A stretch of 64,000 nucleotides of DNA from Blasia pusilla (taxonomy: Eukaryota > Marchantiophyta > Marchantiopsida > Blasiales), in the NCBI GenBank assembly GCA_050084515.1, contig CM114275.1:20584001-20648000 (forward strand), given 5' to 3'. Below are positions 38,000 to 50,340 of the stretch, one piece after another; positions within the stretch are counted from its first letter, which is position 1; each line of letters opens with the position of its first letter. The position numbers and the translations under genes are program-made. The notes under the pieces are model-generated. The model did not search any database, was not told the DNA's origin, and saw only the letters and a program-made list of their open reading frames with translations.

Positions 38000-40340
38000 A
38001 AACTTGACTCGGCACCAAGTGTCATGGTTGCCATATCTAGATGTATCTAGATCATATCCCAAGAAGTCAAAAGATGTCTCTCATGATTACCTCTGATGTC
38101 TAGGTCTTCTCCCACCTAGATCCGAGCAAAGGCCTATAGCCTCTCGGTAGGCATGGGGCTTACTAAGGATTCAAAGGTAATAGGCCTCAATGACATTCAA
38201 CACTGTTAAACCACTCGTAGGACCTACGCTAATAATCCACATGACATAGTTCATGTTCGTAGCCTGACCGAACACATAGTGTCAAGATGCTTCTATCACT
38301 TACGGTACTATAATTTGTTTTGTGGGAAATCCCATCATGCTCTCTTGCTCACCAATGTTGGGTTCCATTGATTGTTGTGCATGATTATCCCAAAATAAGC
38401 CAAGACAACCCTCCTTATGAGTCTAGGAGGCAGGAAAACTCACTAGTGTGGGAAGTGTTGCTCCTGATATGCCAACTTGATTCAGCACACTTAATGGGGA
38501 TTGATCATCATATGCCTGAACGCTTACAATTGACGTATAAGATCCAAGATCAAATGCACCAACAAACAAGAGTATCGCTCCACTCTAGCATAAGCCCTCC
38601 TCAAAACCCCATGCGATATCAAATTGGTCCACCAAAGCTCAGCAAAGACCTCAACCATGGGGTTGAACCTTGGAAAAACTTGACTAGACAATGTAATTGC
38701 CTTTAAGTGAGTCATCCTTACATAGGTCTCACTCATCGTAGAAGAGGTAGCCTCATCCATCTCCTCCTCATTATTTGCGAATAGTTTTATCCACAACACG
38801 AAGTGTGGATCATAGTAGATTCTCCAAGCCTCGATCTCTGTCGCAAACATGGCAAAAAAGTCGTGGAAGTCATCCATTGACAAGCCCTCCAAACTCTGAA
38901 ATATGTTATTCCATGTGGCGAATAGGTTGAACTCTTGGGAGTTCTTCAACCTCTAGGATTCACACCAACTTTGAAAATCCACAATAAAGTCATGCAACTT
39001 GATGGTCCCCACGGCTCCCAAAAACCTAAGTGGTCCTCTACCTCCGATCCATTGTCCATCTTGTTTGCCTATGGGTGAAAACCAACTCGACTTCCTTGTG
39101 TATCATCCTCAGATGGAGGAGGGAAAATGGAGGAGGAGTTCCATGCCCTATCACCTAAGGCATTGACTCTCATTGAGTGGGTTCCTCATTAGAAGATCCT
39201 TGATATCTCACTCCAATCCACGTAAACCCTCAAGTGTTACTCTCAACACCCCGCCCCTCATAAATATGAAAGTGCGTTCTGGTGAAACTCTTGCACCTTG
39301 CGTAGGATCACTACACCCTCATGAGTAAACTCTTTGTCACTTGGAACTAAAAATGTGCAGCACCCAAACCTTCACTCCCTCACTCTAGGACGTGTATGAT
39401 ACCGCAACAAGCAATCTGTTGCGGCAATAATTTACATTGATATATCCCCTAATTAACACAAGAAATAACTATCACTTTAGGCATCCTATATAGGTATATG
39501 CGCACCATAATCTCATATATTAACGATGCTCACAATATCCCCTCAAAACCAAACTCCACGGCAAACACCTAAAACTCGCAACCCCTAAAAAATGCAAGAC
39601 AAGGGCCTAGGATGGGTAATCTGAATCAAAACATCAATGTTGCTCTTGGGCACTTCCAATTGACCTTAAATTTATCACAAAAATAAGCTCCTCCAATCAT
39701 CCATTCAGTTATACTCTCCGATATTGACGTGACTCAATTGAGTCAATTCCCCTCAACGATGTAGTGTGGTTACGAGTGGTGTTGTGCAGAAACGGTGGCA
39801 CGATATGGTTATAGCCATGATGGCACATTGCTCAAAAATATGGTGTAGTCCCGTGGTCAAGATGGTGCAGTGTGGCGTTTAGTGGCATATTGCAAAAATC
39901 AGCAATGTGCTGCAACTACGAGCATCATGACACTTTACTTAATCAACGTCGAGTGGCTACCATTCTCTATGCATAGCAACGCAAAACTCAAACTCAAAAT
40001 CCATCACTCAAAAAATCCCATGGTATTGTTGAGCAGCCCACTCATAGCTAATAAGTGGATATTGGTCGATCACAAGCCGGATGATGTGATCCTGGTAATG
40101 TTGGCTGAAAGGCAAGATAGTTTTAGAGGAAGGTCGGGTATGGACCATATGGGAGAGGCTGCGGATGGTGGCATAGGGTGCACGACTACAATAGGATGGA
40201 TAGCGTGTAGGTCCATCAAATGGATGAAACTGACTAGAATAGAGGGGCGTGCAGAACAAGGGAGCTACAAAAGAGCGACTAGGGAGGTAACACGGCGGCT
40301 ACGAGTTGGGCAAATAGGTTGAGAAGTATGCGAATCCTCT
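38000..40340 (-). mobile_element. Internally deleted relative of copies A/B (copy E)
   Basis: It contains leader-like sequence at 39360-40340, gag at 38640-39060, and then jumps straight into methyltransferase motif VIII. Protease and methyltransferase motifs I-VI are missing. Further RT-to-integrase genes are not seen. The left limit is not defined. Confidence 0.7.
38130..38949 (-). pseudogene. gag fused to methyltransferase C-terminal part, copy E
   Basis: NSQEFNLFATWNNIFQ through RFNPMVEVFAEL is gag. At about 38638 the open frame continues as WWTNLISHGVLRRAYARV, which in copy B belongs to methyltransferase motif VIII (WWTNLVPHEVLQRTYARV). Motif IX-like MEPNIGEQESMMGFPTK and a motif X-like segment follow. 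The frame stays open across the junction for 141 codons. Confidence 0.8.
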
Positions 40341-40773
40341 GATGCCTATGTGTGGATATAATTTGGCAGTTGGATGGCTACACGGGTTGGATGATGTCAA
40401 TAGGGGGTTGGTTGGCCATTGGGTCAATTGGCGGCTAGTAGGGCGGTGCCCACAATCGAGCACCCCCCTTTCTTTTTGGCTAATTATATTTAAAGTTCAA
40501 TATGTATGGTCCTCTTTGATTCTTTGACCCCTATTTGAGATAAACAACTTTACCTTCCCCTCTACAACTTAGAGGCCACACTCACAAAGAAAACATGTAT
40601 TTCTCACCAATTTCCCCTTAAATTCATTTTTACTTAGCACCTTTACTAAGGAAATTTATTAAATTTCATAACCACCGAAATAACTTTATATCTCCAAAAT
40701 TTTTAAACCTTTTCTCAAGCAATGGGAAGGGGTCTTGTTTCCTCTCACATATTGAAACAACATGCCGTTCTAA
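40341..40773. other. AT-rich spacer, no gene seen
   Basis: No recognised coding or repeat content, between copy E leader-like sequence and the second LTR-X. Confidence 0.4.
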
Positions 40774-42043
40774 TGTCGAGTGTTTTCCTTTAAGTAAAGA
40801 TGAACCTTCTAGTTGCGGCAAACGTGATAAATGCAAGATGAACTCCCTAAGAAGTTCTCCTTGTTCAATACATAATTATTATATACACTCTCTATTCTCT
40901 CACGATAGGAATCACGAATAGTAGTGTTGAGGCGATCACTTCTTATAACATCGAATCCCAAAATTCATAACTATGAAGTCCCTCTAACTACTTTACGCTT
41001 GTACAGAAGAAAAATAATCAACTAGTGTTAAAACTTACCCAAGCAAGCCTACTAACATCCATAGATCGCTATATAAAGACATACAAAGTACAATCCTATG
41101 TCCTTCCGTACGTGATAATAGGAATAATCATCGAAGTCGAAGATTGCATGATCTATTTCATGAATGCCTCCCCAAAGTGGTAAACTAGATCATAACCAGT
41201 AAACCAATGCATATATATGAAGACAATCTTGACGTGGTACGGATTAAGGAAAAGAAAATCGGATACGACTCATGCTCCATCCCTATCCATACTTAACCAA
41301 CATCCTCTATTCTCCTAAAGAATGGGTTTTGCGAGTTGCTCTTCGAAGAGGGATAATCCACTCTCATTGGAAAAATAACAAACCAAAACCATCCAATATC
41401 CCTGGCATGATAAAACTCCCATAAGACTATAAGTCTCCCCAAATAACTATCTCATACCAGACTCTTGAAACTCTTGAAGAGTAGAACTTAACCAAGTCAC
41501 TCTCCCAAGAAGGATAATCCACTCTCATTAGAAGAGCAAGCAAGCCAATTCCATCCACTCAATAGCTACAAAGGAGACTCAAGAAATGAAGTAGAAAGTG
41601 ATGAACCCTTGAAGGTCTATCGTCTTTATAAAATCTCAGGGGATCCACAATAGTACAAAATAGGACTAATCTTATCTCATGCCACATGGCGTCCTTTCAA
41701 AGCTTAGCTAATCCTATTTTTGACATAAGCAGATTACATGTTATATCTTCCAAAATATCCTCATCAACTCATATCCTGCAAACTACCCGAACTATCCTAG
41801 CCACCAACCAAGACTACTTTTGTTTTACTTTCATTAATACACCAATCCCATTACTTTAATTTTATACCCCCATATCTTATTTATGACCTTTTTTCCTCAA
41901 GTTGGGCCTGCACAAATGAGCCACCCTAAAAAGGTTTAAACATGTAAATTTCATTTTCCTAATCTAATTTATTTAATACTAATAAAACTCTCTCTGATAC
42001 TTAATGAGAGAGTTTACATCGTGGATGATTTTACTATATGACA
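40774..42043. mobile_element. Solo LTR (LTR-X copy 2), about 1270 bp
   Basis: It runs from TGTCGAGTG at 40774 to TATATGACA at 42043 and aligns along its whole length with 34087-35347 in the same orientation. No clear target duplication was seen, perhaps because of decay. Confidence 0.85.
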
Positions 42044-42059
42044 CCGATTCAACAAAAGC

Positions 42060-42780
42060 AGAGATAGCTCATGGTACAACAATTTCATAAACTCATTGCT
42101 CAAATTGGAATTCCAATTAAAAATTGGTGGCAGTAGTCGATTATTCCGCGGCCCATCTAAAACTCAATGGCGCTTCCGACATGATTTCTTCCACAATAGC
42201 TCCTCATGCATAAAACACATCAACCACAACACTCCAATATGCTTCAACAAGCCCCTCCATAATGATTCCTCTCTCCCATTCCATTTCCTATCTAAACTTT
42301 GATAATGCTTTCGCAACATGAATTCGAATGTCATATCTTTTCTAGTGGAATTACAAGTTCCCATGTGATGCTTTGGTGTAGACTAAGTTTGAGTGGAGTA
42401 GATCATAGGTGATTTGCTGTAGGAGATCAAGGGCCACTTCCCAAAGTGGAAAGGAAACTATACTTAAAATCCTAACTTACCCAAAATAGTCTATATGGCT
42501 CCAAAATGAGCTGAAACAAAGGGAAAATATGCTCTCTCAAGTTATATGTGACTACATTCCTCAGCAAGTCATGCTCGACCTTCTAAGGTTGTCCTAGACT
42601 ATCCTTGAAAGAACTCTACTAGATCTCGTCAATCTATCCTAAAAGACGTGATAGTTATCGTGTGCATACACATCGCTACACAACATACATTATTGTCACC
42701 TTATATTCCCACACAAACACACACGATCCCATAACTCATGGTATCCAAATATCAAGACGATTAAGATGAAAAATATCTCC
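42060..42780 (-). repeat. LTR-like sequence of copy C
   Basis: It includes GTGCATACACATCGCTACAC at about 42663 and GATCAAGGGCCACTTCCCAA at about 42425, shared with 20243-20375 and 37511-37720 respectively. It links those separated fragments as one LTR type. Confidence 0.65.
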
Positions 42781-42970
42781 AATTGCCCCCTTAGTTGATG
42801 GTTGAGTCTCTCTTACTCTAGATAGCCATCTATTCCTACCTACCATGACATATATCTCTAGGACGTTAAGAGCAAGAAGGTCGGGTGCTTATGTGGCCCC
42901 ATTGTTAGTCGCCTTCTTGTCATCCATGTCATAGACATAAGTCAAAATCTATAACTACCTAGTACCTACT

Positions 42971-43120
42971 CTATGTATATCTGGGGCACATCCATGGTCC
43001 CCAAGGAACCCTAGTAAGAGGTTGCGTTAAACATGCCATATGCCATCCTCTGGAAAATCCATCATAGACTAGCATAATCGCTGCACCACAAGAAGAATCA
43101 CACAACATACAGCGTAAGCC
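42971..43120 (-). pseudogene. PHD zinc finger, copy C
   Basis: A single unbroken frame reads GLRCMLCDSSCGAAIMLVY, then DGFSRGWHMACLTQ, then PWMCPRYT and a stop at 42971-42973. Three cysteines have become Tyr, Phe and Tyr, each a single G-to-T or G-to-A type change. Spacing fits the PHD of copies A and D. Confidence 0.82.
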
Positions 43121-43129
43121 TACAGAGAC

Positions 43130-44460
43130 TATAGCTAAGCTCACATCAACTTTACCGTAATATTAGGAAGGTGACATGACCCACAATTACGCACATGATC
43201 CTTCCAAAGCATACCGTTGCGTCCCTCCAATAAGAGAACACCAGATGGCAAGACATCACGCACTCTTAAGATAGTACGTCAAGCGGTTAAATCCAATGTT
43301 GTAGGTGCCGTATGCTGCAAGTAGACCGCCAAGTAGATATAGTCTCTGTAATGAAACCTTTGGATAGTCAGTTGATAATTAACCACCTCCCCAAATAGTA
43401 GCATACCTCAACGTATCTCAATGTTGTGCAATCGCCAAGTTCTCAAACGTCATGCGCATCACTCTCTGAAACAACTCAGCCCTCTAAGAACATGCTCCCA
43501 TCCATACATTAGGATCATTGAGGTTCAACACCTCTCCAACATCTTGACGAATAATTGCATGTAAATCAGACTCTCAACCTTAAAGCAACAAATACGGTAA
43601 GAAAGACTCTAAGGATGTCTGTTGAATCTGTATCCCATCACCAACCACGGCAACTATAGGTCCCAATCTCCTAGGTGACCTCTCTACAAGCCAAACTTAC
43701 ATAAAACTCTCTTCACCATCTATATAACTCTCTCCGCTAGTCCATCGCCTCAGGATGACCTCGTAAAGTGGTGCGATGGCTGACCAGCTCCTAATCACAC
43801 AACGTCTGAAACTCTCAATAAAACTCCGTACCCTGGTCTGTCAACATCTCAACTGATAACGACTCAACACTCAATCTAGGAAGGCATGCTTACTCCCTCA
43901 CTTGCTTTGTCAGGCAATGCAACCAACTTTATCCACTTCGAGAAGTATTCGACCATCACTAACACATAATGACTATGGCGCTCCGTCAAAGTAAAGGTCT
44001 TGCAAAATCCAAACTCTATCCATATCCGAAATCCATGATCGAAAGTGGGTACAACTGTAGAGTTAGAGCATTGAAAAATGCCTTGTCCCGATCACACACC
44101 AAGCACTTAGCAACAAACTATCAAACATCAGTCTTCATGCCCTGCCACAAATATCCGCTTCACTCCAAAGTGACCCAATTCCTCGTGAGCATGTTGCACC
44201 AAACGTGCTCTATCCAAAGGATGAGGCACTACGTGTACTCTACCATCCTCCCAGACTTGCAACAAATATGTCCCTCCCACCAAAACTGTCATGCTCGTTA
44301 TAGGATCCGATCCCGCTCTCTACCATCTATTGTGCTCACGACGCTACAAGCACGCAAGTACTCCAAGACTACTCCATCCTCGTGAATATCTTGGCCATAT
44401 GTTGCCTTCTCATTAGCCTCTGGATCTAAGGACTCTCCATTCAAGTTTCAACACCTAGGC
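43130..44460 (-). pseudogene. Integrase, copy C
   Basis: Fragments in several frames match copy B integrase nucleotide by nucleotide (for example around 43600-43980 and 44150-44330). No long frame remains. Confidence 0.75.
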
Positions 44461-44539
44461 TCTCCATAGCCAACAAACCCAAATAGGATGACGCGTGCAA
44501 TCTAGGCACCAACTCCTCAACACTTTCTCCATGCCAAAG

Positions 44540-44940
44540 AGCTCTCTTCGCATCTCACTGACTTTGGCATGGATTACGACTCAACCCATCTAGATCTTGG
44601 TTAAGCGTTCCATGTGGATATACCATCTAGAAATCATACTCCTACAACAACAGAGCCCACCTCGTAAGCTTCCTTGTAAGCTTGTCGAACTCTATCAACC
44701 ACTTAAGTAGTTGATGATCAATAATGATGGTAAGGGGGTTTTCAAATAAGTAACATCTGAAATGCGTGATAGCCCATAGTGCAGCCAAGGATTCACCCTC
44801 ATACGAGCTATTATTTGCCTCTGCAAGCGTTGTTTGAGCGACTAGGATAAGCCACCACGAACTCTCTATCCTCTTCATCATATTAAGTGAGCACCGCTCC
44901 AAGCCCCAATATACTCCATTTAGTATACAACTAGAATGGA
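44540..44940 (-). pseudogene. RNase H, copy C
   Basis: SSYEGESLAALWAITHFRCY and IIIDHQLLKWLIEFDKLTRK are clear RNase H blocks at 44642-44902. Confidence 0.85.
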
Positions 44941-45034
44941 TGCCCTCTGATCAGTCTCCTCAATATGACTGCGCAAAAAAACACTCTATCCCCTGGACTC
45001 ACCAAATGAATATGCTAGACCTTCGATACAATGT

Positions 45035-46257
45035 TGTCATACAGTAAAATCATCCACTATGTAAATTCCTCTCTCATTAAGTATTAGGGAGAGTTTTATA
45101 AGTATGAAGTAAATTAGCTTAGCAAAATATAATTTTCATATTTAAACATCTTTATGGTATCTCATTCGTGCGAGCCCAACTTTGGAAAAAGAGATAATAA
45201 ATGAGACATGATTGTATAAAAGTAAAGTAGTGGGGTTGGTATATTAATTAAAGTAAAGCAAAAGTAGTCTTGGTTGATGGTTAGGATAGTTGGAATAGTT
45301 TGGAGGATATGAAGTGAGTTAATGAAGATATTTTGGAGGAGATAACATGTAATCTATTTGTGTCAAAATGGGATTGAGTAAGCCTTGAGAGGAATCCATG
45401 TGGCAAAAGATAAGATTAACATTATTTTGTACTCTTGTGGATCCCTTGTGAGTATATAAAGAGGAGAGACCTTCAAGGGTTCATCACCTTCTATTTCATT
45501 TCTACAGTTTTTTGTGTCACTCTTGAGTGGATGACATTAGCCTTGCTTGATGTTCTAATGAGACTAGATTACCACTCTTGGGAAAGTAACTTGACGATAG
45601 TGTATTCTTCGAAAGTTTTTTAGAGTCTGATATGTGTGGATATGGTTATTTGGAGAGACTTGTCATCTTAGGGGAGTTTTGTTATATTAGGGATAATGGA
45701 TGGTTTTGACTTGTTATTTTCCTAATGAGGGTGGATTAGCCCTCTTGGAATAGCAACTCCGCCAAAACCCATTCTTGAGGAGAGTAGAAGATGTCCATTA
45801 AGTATGGATCGGGGTGGAGCATAAGTCGTACCAAATTTTCCTTTTTCTTAACCCATACCATATGAATGTTCTCTTCGTACGTAGATAGGTACTGGTTTAC
45901 TGGCTTTCTAGTTTATCACTTTGGGGAGGTATTTATGAATCAGGTCATGCAATCTCAAACTCCGATGATTCTTCTTCTTGTCATGTACGGAAAGATATGG
46001 GATTGTACTTTGTATGTGCTTATATAGCGATCCATGGAAGTTAATATGCCTGCTCGAATAGGTTTTAACACTAGTTGTGCCATTTTTTTTTGTACAAGCG
46101 TAAAATAGTTTATAAAAATTTTAGGAATTTAAGAAGATTGTTAAAAAATTTGTTAGGAATTTTGGTGTTAGATGTTATGAAGAAATGATTGCTTCGACAT
46201 TAACATTCGTGATTCCTATCGTGAGAGAATGGAGAGTGTATATAATAATTGTGTATT
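45035..46257. mobile_element. LTR-X copy 3, reverse orientation
   Basis: It starts TGTCATACAGTAAAATCATC at 45035, the reverse complement of the right end of LTR-X copies 1 and 2. It is truncated at about 46257. It lies in the protease scrap of copy C. Confidence 0.82.
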
Positions 46258-46283
46258 GAGAAAAACTCTGAACATGACAACGT

Positions 46284-47383
46284 TGTCGCGTGGAGAGGTT
46301 TTCTTTGAATAAGGGCGAATCTTCTAGCTGCGGCAAACGTTGATGCAAGACAAAATCTCTAAGAAGTTCTCCTTTTCAATATAAAATTACTATATACAGT
46401 CTCCATTCTCTCATGATAGGAACCACAAATGGTAGTGCCAAGGCGATCACTTCTTCATAGCATCTAACCTCGAAATGAAATTTAGTTCAAAATTCCTAAC
46501 TATGAAATCCTTGTAAACTACTTTACCCTTGTACATAAGAAAAATGACACAACTAGTGTCAGACCCTATTCGAGTAGGTTTATTAACATTCATGGATCGC
46601 TATATAAAGATATGCAAAGTAAAATCCCATGTTCTTCCGCACGTGACAATAAGCAATATCACCCGAGTTGGAGATTGCATGACTTGGTTCATAAATATCT
46701 CCCCAAAGTGATAGACTAGATAGCGAATAAACCAATATCTATCTACAAAGAGAACCTTCAGGTGATATGGATTTAGAAAAGGAAAAATCAAGTACCACTC
46801 GTGTTCCACCCTTGTTCATAATTGATGGACATCTTGTATTCTTCCTCAAGAATGGATTTTGGCTGAGTTGCTCTTCCAAGAGGGGTAATGCACTCTCATT
46901 CGGAAAATAACAAGTCAAAACCATTCACTATCCCTAGTATAACAAAACTCTCCTAAGATGACAAGTGTCTCCAAATAGCCATCTTCATACATATTAGACT
47001 CTAGAAAATTCTTGAAGAATAGACCATGGTTAAGTTACTCTCCCAAGAGTGGTAATCCACTCTCATTGGAAGAGCAAGCAAGTCCATGCCATCCACTCAA
47101 GAGGGACACAAGAAACTCAAGAAATGAAGTAGAAGGTGATGAACCCTTGAAGGTCCCTCTTCTTTATATACTCACCAAGATCCACAAGAGTACAAAATAG
47201 GGCTGATCTTATCTTGTGCCACATGATAAGGCATTTTTTTTAAGGCTTAGCCAATCTCATTTTGACATAAGTAGATTATATGTTATCTCCTCCAAAATAT
47301 CCTCATCAACTCCTTTCATTTCCTCCAAACTATCCTAACTACCCTAACCACCAACCAAGACTACTTTTGCTTTACTTTCATGA
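46284..47383. mobile_element. LTR-X copy 4, forward orientation, 3' truncated
   Basis: It starts TGTCGCGTGG at 46284 and aligns with copies 1 and 2 up to about 47383, where copy D integrase begins. With copy 3 it forms a large inverted repeat with arms of about 1.1 kb and about 26 bp between them. Confidence 0.82.
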
Positions 47384-48320
47384 AATCATAGGCATCCTTT
47401 GCTAATTATGGGTTTAGATTATCGGTGGAGTCTAGACTTTGCGGGACTTTTGCCATTGACTGGGCGTCATCATAGATACGTGCTGGTCATGGTGGAGCAT
47501 TTCTCCAAGTGGATAGAGTTGGTGGCACTACCAGACAAGGCAAGCAAGGAAATAGCTTATGTGTTTCTAGATCATGTGCTTAGTGATTTTGGTGCACGAG
47601 CAAAGGTGTTGACTAGCTAGGGTATTGAGTTAAGGGGAGAGTTTCAAGCCTTATGTGATCAGACGCTGATTGATCATCGCACCACATCCAGAGATCATCT
47701 TCAAGTGGATGGGTTGGCGGAGAGAGTAGTACAGACGGTGAAGCGAGGGTTACGCAAGTATGGCTTGCAGCGAGAACATTTTAGGGAGTGTGACCTATAA
47801 TTGCCATGGTTGGCCATGGATTATCGCTTCAGTGAGCAAGCATCCTTGGCGTCATTTTCATCGTATTTTTTGGTCTATGGGAGAGAGCCAAATTTACCTA
47901 CAACTATTTGACGTGATATGGCAAGGGTGTTAGATCTTGATGACCCGAATGTATGGGTGCAAGCATGTTCTCAAAGGGCGGAGTTTGTTTGTAGAGTTAT
48001 ACCCTTGGCATTTGAGAACTTAGCTATTGCCCATCATAGGGATACATTGAGGTACGCGATCATTCGTGGAGGAGGTTATCGTCCTTGGATTATGAGGTTC
48101 TATCTTGGAGATTATGTGTATTTACAACAAGCGGCACCCACGATGCTAGATGTCACTACATGGCGCATGATCTTACGTGTCTCCGAGGTGTTACCCATCG
48201 GAGCCCTCGTGGTGGAGGGACGGGATGGTATGGTTTGGAAGGATCATGTGCCCAACTTTGCACCATGTCATCTTCCGAACGTGGACGGGATAGTGGATCC
48301 GAGCGTGACAGTGGTAACTG
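47384..48320 (+). pseudogene. Integrase, copy D
   Basis: SLDFAGLLPLTGRHHRYVLV (first Asp), KVLTS (second Asp lost, GAC to AGC-like), ELRGEFQALCDQTLIDHRTT, DGLAERVVQTVKRGLRKYGL (Glu), LPWLAMDYRF and a 160-codon open frame from 47918 that carries GDYVYLQQ, WKDHVPNFAPCHLPNVDG. Three in-frame stops interrupt the core. Confidence 0.9.
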
Positions 48321-48325
48321 CAAGC

Positions 48326-48512
48326 TTGAGGTGTATGTTGTGCACATCTGCAAGGGGTGCAACCACCATGTTGGTGTGTGATGGTTGTTCTCGAGGGTGA
48401 CATATGTCATGTGTGACCCCCCCTTCCTCCTCCTCCTCCTCCCCCTCCCCCTCCCCCTCCCCCTATGGATGTAGTTCCAACGGTACAATGGATATGTTCG
48501 AGATATGTATAG
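48326..48512 (+). pseudogene. PHD zinc finger, copy D, with expanded repeat
   Basis: LRCMLCTSARGATTMLVCDG, CSRG, a TGA where copies A, B and C have Trp, then HMSCVTP. A CCT/CCCCCT simple repeat (about 48418-48463) follows, then MDVVPTVQWICSRYV and a stop at 48510-48512. Seven of eight ligands are present. The last Cys is Tyr. Confidence 0.85.
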
Positions 48513-48595
48513 CGCACTAGGTCATGTCAGGGAGATGTGATATCTGCTATCTTGAGTTGGGGGATCCAATTGCCAATTATGGGGGCGGTTATGTG

Positions 48596-48740
48596 ATCTC
48601 AATATATATGTATTAGTTGATTTTTGTATATGTGTGGATCTATCCGTGTGTTGGGGAAGATCGGTGTTGTGTGGAGCGGATGTGATCAACGATATGTATT
48701 ATGTAGCGATGTGTATGCACATGCCAGTTGTCATATCTAA
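48596..48740 (+). repeat. LTR-like segment after copy D, unit 1
   Basis: GTTGATTTTTGTATATGTG and GATGTGTATGCACATGCC repeat with variation at 49498-49615. The end of it is the reverse complement of the LTR fragments at 18795, 20243 and 42663. Confidence 0.65.
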
Positions 48741-49497
48741 GTAGCTGATAGGTTGAGATCTATCGCGACCCCGGCATAGAGAGCCAATGGACTGTCTTGA
48801 GAGTAACTTCGTCTTGAGGTGTCGGATGACGTTGAGGTCCATTGTGTCAGGAGAGTCATTTCTAATGACTTTTCTGTTTTGGTCTTTGACGTCCGGGTGA
48901 CTTATTGAGCAAGGTACCCACAAGATTGCATGTGGACAAAGTCCGTGTCCGTGGACATGTCCATGTCCGTGGACTTATATCCGTCCTATGGAAGGACTTG
49001 TCCGTATGGGCCCCACCTTTCCCTTCTTTCTCATTCCCCTTACTTGCCTTCGTGTTCCATACTCCCCCATTTCTTCCTCCCTCCACCTCCACTCCCTCCT
49101 CCCTCATTGCTTCTCTCATCCTTGCCTTGCCTTCCATCATGGACTAAAAGTGTGGGTCCCATCTCTTGGAACTCATGTCCGTGGACATGTCCGTCTATGT
49201 CCGTGCTAAGGAAGGACTTGTCCGTTTTGGTGCAACCATGGGTACCCACCCTTCGTAAATTGTGCACGCACGTTACGAAGAGGATTGCTATTTTTAGGTG
49301 AAGAGCCTTTTGGCTCTTCCCAAATCTATATAAGGGAGGAAGATGGCTTTCCCAAGCCATCTTTCTCATGTTGGGCTGTTGGAGCACCTCTCTTGCTCGT
49401 GTATGAGATAGGACTAGGGTGCTAGCGTCTGGATTCCCTCAAGGCGGAGAATGCATGAGGCTCGATATGCCAATGTAGATTCAAAAGTGGAGTTGTG
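48741..49497. other. Sequence between two LTR-like units, no gene seen
   Basis: It holds a short motif rich in GTCCGTGGACATGTCC that occurs near 48945-49005 and again near 49178-49222, each followed by AAGGACTTGTCCG. The intervening part is pyrimidine-rich. It may be a small non-autonomous insertion in the LTR. Confidence 0.45.
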
Positions 49498-49615
49498 TGA
49501 TCTCGATGTACATGTGTGAGTTGATTTTTGTACATGGATCTACCTGTGTGTTGGGAAAGATCGATGTTGTGTGGTGTGGATGTGACGAGCGATGTGTATG
49601 CGCACCGCACCACAT
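49498..49615 (+). repeat. LTR-like segment, unit 2
   Basis: Direct repeat of 48596-48740 (GTGAGTTGATTTTTGTACAT, GTGTGTTGGGAAAGATCGAT). The two lie about 900 bp apart. Confidence 0.65.
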
Positions 49616-49714
49616 AGAGAAGCAAACATGATATACGCTCTAATTCAAAAATAATGCTACACACGAATTCAAACAAAATTCTTGTTGCCCGTATGGGAAA
49701 CATTTTCTTGCTGC

Positions 49715-49950
49715 CCAATTGGAAATTGCCATATGTCGCGCAGACGGGTGTTTGGAAATCAAGAATGCACTCTACAATAATAATATAGATATAGATATAT
49801 AGCCCGTGCCATGCACATGGGAATGAAGGGACTAATAATTATGCACACAAATTTTTTAAAAAAATTGCTGCCCAATTGCCTTGTGTCGTGCATACGGATG
49901 TTTACAAATCAAGAAGGCACTCTCTAATAATATAGGTTAGACGGTGTCCG
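49715..49950. repeat. Imperfect tandem repeat resembling Helitron ends
   Basis: Two units of about 140 bp share TGCTGCCCAATT, AATCAAGAA(T/G)GCACTCT and TAATAATATAG. The first ends in AGCCCGTGCCATGCACATGG, similar to the short palindrome near plant Helitron ends. Confidence 0.5.
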
Positions 49951-50340
49951 TGCTATGCATAGGTGATATTTAATTTTATTTGTTATCTTTCTTTAATTCA
50001 ACTCCCTCGCTCTAGAGGTTTCCTCACACTCCTCTATATATAGATAAATGTGAATTTTCCAGTTTCAAAGGACGTTAGGTCGTATCTATACTATTATTGA
50101 GACATGGAGGGTTACTATATCTGGGAAGGAATTAGAATTCCACTCTCTATAAGAAGTGAAGCCAAACCTCTTTTTTTTTTATACCCTATGGTCACAACCT
50201 TCTTAATATACGCTATTCTGGACTTGTGCGGTGGAATAATCGTGCATTATACCCTATCGTCACAACCTTATTACTTATACGCTATTCCGGACTTGTGCAA
50301 CCCCTCGCCCTGGTTCGATTGGTTCAGTGATTTTATTTGA

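Larger units (their letters stand above)
42060..45034 (-). mobile_element. Internally deleted relative of copies A/B (copy C)
   Basis: Minus strand: protease scrap near 44980-45030, RNase H, integrase, PHD, then 3' UTR and LTR sequence down to about 42060. RT and methyltransferase are missing. 42790-42960 matches 27540-27690 of copy B nearly base for base. The right end is interrupted by LTR-X copy 3. Confidence 0.8.
47384..48740 (+). mobile_element. Truncated relative of copies A/B (copy D)
   Basis: Only the integrase core, integrase C-terminus, PHD and the start of 3' UTR or LTR sequence remain, on the + strand. It is the least decayed integrase C-terminus and PHD in the window. Confidence 0.82.
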
